Shown piece by piece: positions 58,829-64,000 of a DNA stretch of 64,000 bases. The first letter of the stretch is position 1. Every line of letters starts with the position of its first letter. Location: assembly GCA_048270425.1 (NCBI GenBank), contig JBLWSY010000014.1, forward strand, positions 44,233-108,232. The letters run 5' to 3'. The translations under genes were made by a program, and so were the position numbers. The stretch is from Oceanospirillum sp048270425 (GTDB taxonomy: Bacteria; Pseudomonadota; Gammaproteobacteria; Pseudomonadales; Halomonadaceae). Under the pieces are notes generated by a model. The model ran no database searches, had not been told where the DNA came from, and was given only the letters and a program-made list of their open reading frames with translations.

Positions 58829-61735
58829 TTAACGCTTAACGGCCTTAAGGCTCGCGCGTAGTTTTTCTGCATTGGTAAAGGTTTTTCTACCGGACTGGTA
58901 CTGCACGGTGAGTACACCGGTTTTATCATCAGCGATCTTTTGTAGCAGCTGGCGCAGGTCGTCAATCGTCAGGCTTTTAACGGCTTCTGCCAGGCGCTCT
59001 CGGCGATCAAAGTGGATCTCGTCCAGTGCCATCTCGCGCCACAGGCGTTGTGCACGTTCCTGCAGGCGGTCATCGCTGTCGAGAATATTCGCCAGCAGAC
59101 CAGCTTTTTGCTCAGTAAACTCCTGTTCTCTGATAGCGGCAAAGCTTTGGGCAAAGTTGCCCATAAAAGCATCGCTCAGAGATTGAATCTGCTCCGGCGT
59201 ATGGCTGGGTGACTGCACCAGCAGGCTCAGTCCCGGTACTTTCAGGGTTGGGTGGTAACTGGCAAAAACCACATAGCCCAATTGTTGCTGGGTACGCATT
59301 TCATGGTAATAAGGGCTTTGCAGAATATGGGCCAAAAGCATCCAGCGGGCCTGAGACGGATAGCTGTCTGCGCCATCTGTCTCGGCAGGCTGGTAATACT
59401 TCAGCCAGGCGTTGTCGTTATGGCTTAGTTCCGGTTTATGCGTCAGTTTTTTGCCCTCAAGACTCATCTCAGTAAGGCGTGGTACCTGATGCTCCGTTAG
59501 CGCGGGTTTCAGAGAAGCGGTTACCAGCTTGAGGTTCTGCTTGGCTTCGGCTTCGGTCATATTGCCAACAATCATCGCTTCCAGATGCAGCTGTGACAGG
59601 AAGCGGCTGCGGAACTGCTCAAGGTCTTTTGCTGTCAGGCGCTCGATAGCCGCCAGCAGCTGTTTTTCATTCCAGCCCGGTTGCATCAGCACAGAGCCCA
59701 CTTCACCAATGATCTGGCGGTACAGAGGCGCTTTATCGGCATTCTGCCAGCGTTTGATCAGACTCTGTTTGACCAGTGCAAAGCGCTCTTCGCTGATCGC
59801 TTCCTGGGTCAGAGTTTTCAGCAGCTCTTTCAGTAGTACATCCTGCTTGTCGTCATAACCGCCTAGCTGGAAGGTGATGCCGCGCACATGTTTGTAAACT
59901 GTGTAATCAAGGCCTGCAAGACTGGCCGGATAGGCAAACTCGTTACTGGCTTCATTCAGCCAGCTGGCCAGCAGTTGAGTCAGTACTGTTGTCTCGGCGG
60001 ATTCGATGCTTACCGGTGACTGCAGGCTGAAATACTGCTGCGCCTTGGGTGTGTTGAAGTCAGTATCGGCTTTGTACCAAAGCGTTGTGACCTTGGTATC
60101 GCTGATGTTTACCGGTTTTTCCATGGTGGCGAGGCCAGCCTTCATACCCAGTGTATCGGCAATAAAAGGGTTCGCCTCCGGCAGGCGGAACAGCTCGGTA
60201 GATACCGGTTTAATCTGTTGGCTGTCAAAAGCAGTCAGGCGGTAATCACCCTCAAACCATGGCGATACCTGATCGGTTTCAGCATCCGGGCTGATGCGGG
60301 TCAGTAGCAGATTTTCAGGCGTCAGATAACACAGATACTGGCGTATCAGTCCGGCATCAAAGTTCTCCATGGCGTAAGGCGCGTGCAGAACCTGCTGAAC
60401 CGGGTAGCGCGGCATATTAAAGGCGAGCCCACTGACAAAGTGGATTGGCGAGCTGGCTTCCATAAAGTTGAATGCCTGCTCAGACAGTGCCTTTTGTTCG
60501 TCAAAGCGCCATTGATCAATACCCTTATCCTGCAGCAGGCTGATATAGCCAAAAACTGCATTGGTTACTGCATCACTGTTCTGAAAACCGGTTTCGGTCA
60601 GATTGATGGTAATCGAGAACAGAGATTCTTCACCGGTGCTGATACCGCTGCCAGCGGACAGACCTGTGGCCCACCCCTGCGCTTTCAGATAGGACAGCAA
60701 ACTGCCCTCACCTTCATGGCCGATCAGGCTGGCCAGATACGAGGCTGGTTTTTTGGTGAAGTATTGAGCCGGGTCCGGCATCGGAAACTGAAGCTTCAGC
60801 GCATGACGGGCCTGCAAGGGTTTGATATCCAGTTGCAGTGGCAGACGGCCTTCGGTAAACAGCGGCTTATCAACGCTGAAGGCTTTTGCATTGTGGTTCT
60901 CAACGGCAGCAAATTTGCTGCGCGCCATCTTCTCCAGTTCATCCAGCGAATCATTACCCAGAATCACCAGCGACATGCGGTTGGCGGAGTAGTACTTGCG
61001 ATAGAAGGCCATCATGGCGTCACGGGCACTGATCTCTTTATCCGCCAGAGTTTCCAGGCTGCCGGTGCTGAAGCCGCTGTACGGGTGCTGCGGATTCAGC
61101 GCCTGTTTCAGAATATCGAACTGTTTTCGGCCATCGTCACGCAGCTTGGACTGGTACTCTGAGTGCACGGCGTTTTTCTCGCGCTGCACGTAGGCTTCAG
61201 TAAACAGAGGCGCAATAAAGAACTGGGCGAAGCGGTCAAGGCTTGGTTCCAGATAGTTACTGTCGACCTCAAAGAAGTAGTTGGTGTCCTGATAGGAAGT
61301 AAAGGCGTTGTGGCTGCCGCCATGTTTGCTGATAAAGCTCTGGTATTCACCGGCTTCCGGATATTTCTCAGTGCCCAGAAACAGCATGTGCTCAAGGAAG
61401 TGAGCAAGGCCGGCAAAGTCTTCCGGATCCTGACCGCTGCCTATGCCGACGTTCATGGCTGCTGCGGCTTTGTCTGCTTTAGGGTCGGAAACCAGAATGA
61501 CGCTCAGCTGGTTGTCCAGCGTCAGGGTGCGGTAGCTGCGCTGATCATTCTGGCTGATGATTAGTGGCTGAGATGAGGAGGTTTGCGCGCTATTGGGACT
61601 GTTATCGGTCGTGCTTTGTGTAGGCATAGGGTTGCAGGCCGTTAGCAAGAGTGAAGAGATCAGGGTGCAGCCGATCCAAAAAGATTTCGGACGCTGTAGC
61701 AGTTTACGTGGTCGGTTAAAGCCTGTTGATGACAT
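58829..61735 (-). CDS. M16 family zinc protease, pitrilysin/insulysin-like lipoprotein
   Basis: A 968-residue peptidase with inverted zinc motif HFLEH at 112-116 and a downstream Glu ligand in NAVHSEYQSKL. M16 domains follow: an active N-terminal half, a linker and an inactive C-terminal half with LQQLGYVVFASYHP. Unlike E. coli PtrA, a soluble periplasmic enzyme, it has a lipobox LLTAC (Cys34), so it is membrane-anchored. It degrades peptides. ATG at 61735 is preferred over a TTG at 61756. Confidence 0.93.
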   Translation of the reverse strand: MSSTGFNRPRKLLQRPKSFWIGCTLISSLLLTACNPMPTQSTTDNSPNSAQTSSSQPLIISQNDQRSYRTLTLDNQLSVILVSDPKADKAAAAMNVGIGSGQDPEDFAGLAHFLEHMLFLGTEKYPEAGEYQSFISKHGGSHNAFTSYQDTNYFFEVDSNYLEPSLDRFAQFFIAPLFTEAYVQREKNAVHSEYQSKLRDDGRKQFDILKQALNPQHPYSGFSTGSLETLADKEISARDAMMAFYRKYYSANRMSLVILGNDSLDELEKMARSKFAAVENHNAKAFSVDKPLFTEGRLPLQLDIKPLQARHALKLQFPMPDPAQYFTKKPASYLASLIGHEGEGSLLSYLKAQGWATGLSAGSGISTGEESLFSITINLTETGFQNSDAVTNAVFGYISLLQDKGIDQWRFDEQKALSEQAFNFMEASSPIHFVSGLAFNMPRYPVQQVLHAPYAMENFDAGLIRQYLCYLTPENLLLTRISPDAETDQVSPWFEGDYRLTAFDSQQIKPVSTELFRLPEANPFIADTLGMKAGLATMEKPVNISDTKVTTLWYKADTDFNTPKAQQYFSLQSPVSIESAETTVLTQLLASWLNEASNEFAYPASLAGLDYTVYKHVRGITFQLGGYDDKQDVLLKELLKTLTQEAISEERFALVKQSLIKRWQNADKAPLYRQIIGEVGSVLMQPGWNEKQLLAAIERLTAKDLEQFRSRFLSQLHLEAMIVGNMTEAEAKQNLKLVTASLKPALTEHQVPRLTEMSLEGKKLTHKPELSHNDNAWLKYYQPAETDGADSYPSQARWMLLAHILQSPYYHEMRTQQQLGYVVFASYHPTLKVPGLSLLVQSPSHTPEQIQSLSDAFMGNFAQSFAAIREQEFTEQKAGLLANILDSDDRLQERAQRLWREMALDEIHFDRRERLAEAVKSLTIDDLRQLLQKIADDKTGVLTVQYQSGRKTFTNAEKLRASLKAVKR

Positions 61736-61881
61736 GAATGACTCGCTTTTATCCAAGCGGAATGTCCGCCGTTAACGGTGACAGATAGAGTTAATTCCTT
61801 CTATTGACCCTGATGGTGGGTGCTGGTTCGCAGAAGATCAAGCCTAACTATCTGGGGTTGGCTTATCCCTTCATACGGGAA

Positions 61882-62553
61882 TCAGGGCTCATTGGTGTAG
61901 CGGAAGCGATGTCCGCTTGGTTCAGAAACAATACGCGAGCGGTTAACGGGGTTGTTTACCAGAGGTGCAACCGGGTAATAGTCGAGGTAATCATTGTCAG
62001 CTGCCACCAGATAGGGGGTTGGATCGGTCTTCGGATCAAGCCAGTTATCTGCCTCTTCCCGTGGGATAATCACCGGCATCCGGGCAGCAATATTACCGAT
62101 CATCTGATTACTGGGTAACGTCAGAAGGGCAAAGGTATCGTATCCGGTCGCAGATGATGTGGCATAGCGTGTCATGATACCCGCCAACAGGAAGGTGCGG
62201 TTCTCCGGGCGTCGGATCGCAAACGGGCGTTTATGGCGGGTGTATTGCTGCCATTCATAGTATCCGGAGACGGGTACCAGGCATCGGGTTTTCAGAGCGT
62301 CTTTAAACATCGCTTTTTCATTAAGCGACTCAACACGAGCGGAATAGGGACTGTTATCCAGCACGGTCAACCACTGAGGGCTATAACCCCAGTAACCCTC
62401 GCAAAGCTCTTTATCCACAACCCCCTGTTTGATGATGCTGACAAATCCTTTTGGGGGCAGGTTGTAGCTGGTGATAAGAGGCTGTCGGACTACCAGAGGT
62501 TCACTCAAAAGCGTGTCAGTATTAAACGGTGTGACAATCAAACGACCGGGCAT
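61882..62553 (-). CDS. Degenerate SRAP/YedK-HMCES family protein
   Basis: A 223-residue protein of the SOS response-associated peptidase family, whose active members shield abasic sites by a thiazolidine link to Cys2. Here the start reads MPGR, not MCGR, so Cys2 is Pro. The conserved Asn before ARxE is Ser71 (YSARVES), and the active His of IHDR is Ala156 (IAARMP). Glu100 in SGYYEW, Arg4 and Arg73 remain. It is therefore probably not catalytic, but may still bind DNA. Its start overlaps the stop of the preceding diguanylate cyclase gene by one base. Confidence 0.85.
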   Translation of the reverse strand: MPGRLIVTPFNTDTLLSEPLVVRQPLITSYNLPPKGFVSIIKQGVVDKELCEGYWGYSPQWLTVLDNSPYSARVESLNEKAMFKDALKTRCLVPVSGYYEWQQYTRHKRPFAIRRPENRTFLLAGIMTRYATSSATGYDTFALLTLPSNQMIGNIAARMPVIIPREEADNWLDPKTDPTPYLVAADNDYLDYYPVAPLVNNPVNRSRIVSEPSGHRFRYTNEP

Positions 62554-63803
62554 CAGGTACTCACCTTATTACGACCGGCATGCTTGGCACGGTAAAGGGC
62601 GTCATCCGCCGCTTTCACTACCTGTTCTGGTGTCTTATTAGCTCCTTCCCGTTGGGAAACGCCGATACTGATAGTCACAGAAACGGTAGAGCTATCCTGT
62701 TTGGCATTTTTGCCGCGCTTGTTCTTTCCTGTCTGGTCGTCTTTTGGCCGGTTGTCATCGCGGATCTTCATCGCGTAGTTGGCGATGGTTTCACGGACGG
62801 TTTCAAGGTGTGGCAGCGCGTACTGGACATCCCGGTTTGGGAACAGGATAGTGAACTCTTCTCCGCCGTAGCGGTAGGCCTTGCCGCCACCGGTAACCCT
62901 GCGGATTTTTGCGGCAACCATCTTCAGTACCTGGTCGCCAATATCGTGGCCATAGGTATCGTTAAACTTCTTAAAGTGGTCTACATCCATCATGGCAATC
63001 GTGTAGTTCCGGCCCAGTTTAGCCAGTTGCTCGTTAAGAGCACGACGACCCGGTAGCCCCGTAAGATCATCTTTGAAAGCCATATTAAAGGTTTCATGAA
63101 TAATCGCGCCGACCAGAAGCAAGCCTGCCAAAAACATAAAGACAGAAAGATAGCCGGGGATTAACAGCTGTTGGCTGACAATAAAGAGAATAATCAGCGC
63201 AGAGAAAAGTGCTGCATTAATCGTTGATGGCTGCCACAACATCAGACCGGCCATCGCCAGAAAAGAGAGAATAAAGAAGTAGTAAGCGATAGGAGAAATA
63301 TTCGCCCAATCGGGATGCAGGGATGGCCATAGCATCTGTGTCATAAAGAAGAGCGTTGGCTGGTGCTGATATTCACAAACCAGCCAGATCGCAAATACCT
63401 GTGCGCCAAGAACCATCAGTTTGGTCGGCAGATCGGTCACCATAGAGCCTTTTTCCTGCCAGAAAGCGAATAGCACCAGGTTAACAGGCCCAAGAATAGT
63501 GACTGCATTAAAAACCATCTCGATACTGAACTTGCTCCAGCTTTGACCGACAGTGCTGAGCAGGGTCGTAAAACTCCAGTAAGCAATTACCAGCGTTAAC
63601 AGTGTCATCAGTACACGTAGTCGCCCATAAACCAGGCAGAGTGTGGCTGCAGCAGTAAAGACAATATAGGGAGCCAGCGAGATCAGGTCTCTCACGGTGG
63701 GTGAGAATGCGCTGTAGCCAAAATGAGCCACAGGTATGGTGATCAACAGAAGCAATAAAGGGACAAGGGCTGATTCTTTCAGCTTTAACAGAATACGATT
63801 CAC
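62553..63803 (-). CDS. Multi-pass membrane diguanylate cyclase (GGDEF)
   Basis: A 416-residue protein with seven or eight predicted hydrophobic helices in residues 10-230 and a C-terminal GGDEF domain (about 245-416). DLTGLPGRRALNEQL, AMMDVDHFKKFNDTYGH and GGEEF at 313-317 are present, so c-di-GMP synthesis is expected. The RxxD inhibitory site is missing, and a charged, Lys/Asp-rich insertion of about 25 residues (RDDNRPKDDQTGKNKRG) follows the active site. No named sensor domain. ATG start. Upstream of SRAP, one-base overlap. Confidence 0.92.
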   Translation of the reverse strand: MNRILLKLKESALVPLLLLLITIPVAHFGYSAFSPTVRDLISLAPYIVFTAAATLCLVYGRLRVLMTLLTLVIAYWSFTTLLSTVGQSWSKFSIEMVFNAVTILGPVNLVLFAFWQEKGSMVTDLPTKLMVLGAQVFAIWLVCEYQHQPTLFFMTQMLWPSLHPDWANISPIAYYFFILSFLAMAGLMLWQPSTINAALFSALIILFIVSQQLLIPGYLSVFMFLAGLLLVGAIIHETFNMAFKDDLTGLPGRRALNEQLAKLGRNYTIAMMDVDHFKKFNDTYGHDIGDQVLKMVAAKIRRVTGGGKAYRYGGEEFTILFPNRDVQYALPHLETVRETIANYAMKIRDDNRPKDDQTGKNKRGKNAKQDSSTVSVTISIGVSQREGANKTPEQVVKAADDALYRAKHAGRNKVST

Positions 63804-63813
63804 GACAACCTCA

Positions 63814-63829
63814 CTGTTAACCGGAACAG
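63814..63829. promoter_or_regulatory. Candidate LexA-type site before the cyclase-SRAP pair
   Basis: CTGTTAACCGGAACAG fits CTGT-N8-ACAG exactly, but the centre is less AT-rich than in LexA boxes. It lies 10 bp before the start codon. An 8-base pattern of this kind is expected about once per 65 kb, so chance is possible. Confidence 0.3.
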
Positions 63830-63961
63830 CTAGATTAAAAGCTCAGCCCCGGAAAGCAAGCGTCATAAGATGAAGATTTGTTACCTCGTTGGCCTGAATA
63901 GCATCATTTTGAAAATATTCCGCATTTTTGAAACTTTTTCACTTTATTTTCATTTCAGGGG

Positions 63962-63989
63962 TTGTGCGCCCGGTTTTTGTGCGTATAAT
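63962..63989 (+). promoter_or_regulatory. Sigma-70-like promoter at the window end
   Basis: TTGTGC at 63962-63967 and TATAAT at 63984-63989 with a 16-bp spacer, facing out of the window. The GC-rich bases that follow recall stable RNA promoters. The gene it serves is not visible. Confidence 0.55.
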
Positions 63990-64000
63990 TCGCCCTCGTT

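Overview
The window is chromosomal DNA of a free-living, probably marine, gammaproteobacterium. This is inferred from the conserved tkt-epd-pgk-fba gene order, minCDE, sbcB, rmuC, a FabY-type initiating ketoacyl synthase as in Pseudomonas, a TRAP dicarboxylate-type transporter, malate synthase G, a PhaB-type acetoacetyl-CoA reductase and two lipoprotein cellulases. An Oceanospirillales-like genome fits best, but the species cannot be named from this sequence. No IS element, prophage, CRISPR array or rRNA was seen. There is one tRNA, initiator tRNA-fMet.

Layout. 0.2-12.3 kb: metK and divergent tkt, then epd, pgk and fba (central carbon metabolism). This block is interrupted on the opposite strand by a 1340-codon reverse transcriptase-nitrilase gene at 4.2-8.2 kb, a defence-associated RT of the DRT type 1 (UG1-like) kind. 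12.3-22.8 kb: a small membrane ORF, GST, LysR regulator, AlkC-like alkylation glycosylase, YciH/SUI1, GIY-YIG protein, truncated haemoglobin, GH9 cellulase, 2OG-Fe(II) oxygenase, diguanylate cyclase, Ogt and exonuclease I. 22.9-25.6 kb: minE-minD-minC and acetoacetyl-CoA reductase. 25.8-33.4 kb: tRNA-fMet, inositol monophosphatase family enzyme, GH5 cellulase, hybrid histidine kinase with a dead receiver, RmuC and a CPXCG protein. 33.4-38.4 kb: a 900-bp stretch without a clear gene, trxB, then four unrecognised cysteine-free proteins, three of them tandem paralogues. 38.4-43 kb: DTW-domain tRNA modification enzyme, a sirtuin without zinc cysteines, TrmB-like methyltransferase, endonuclease IV and a sulfurtransferase. 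43-49.6 kb: TRAP transporter, orphan ParA and FabY. 49.8-54.6 kb: three linked lipoproteins (LPP20, LpoB-like, a helical-repeat protein) and an alpha/beta hydrolase. 55-58.7 kb: malate synthase G, an AT-rich orphan gene and chromosomal ccdAB. 58.8-63.8 kb: M16 lipoprotein protease, a degenerate SRAP (YedK-like) protein and a second diguanylate cyclase.

Themes. Genome maintenance is heavily represented (alkC-like, ogt, sbcB, rmuC, nfo, SRAP), and two possible LexA-type sites sit before rmuC and the diguanylate cyclase-SRAP pair. Accessory genes (RT-nitrilase, the tandem paralogue cluster, ccdAB with the orphan gene) are dropped between housekeeping genes. REP-like palindromes of one family occur at three convergent gene junctions, two of them beside accessory genes, and a separate 107-bp cloverleaf-type element has 14-bp flanking direct repeats. 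The strongest candidates for further attention are the RT-nitrilase and the tandem cysteine-free paralogues.
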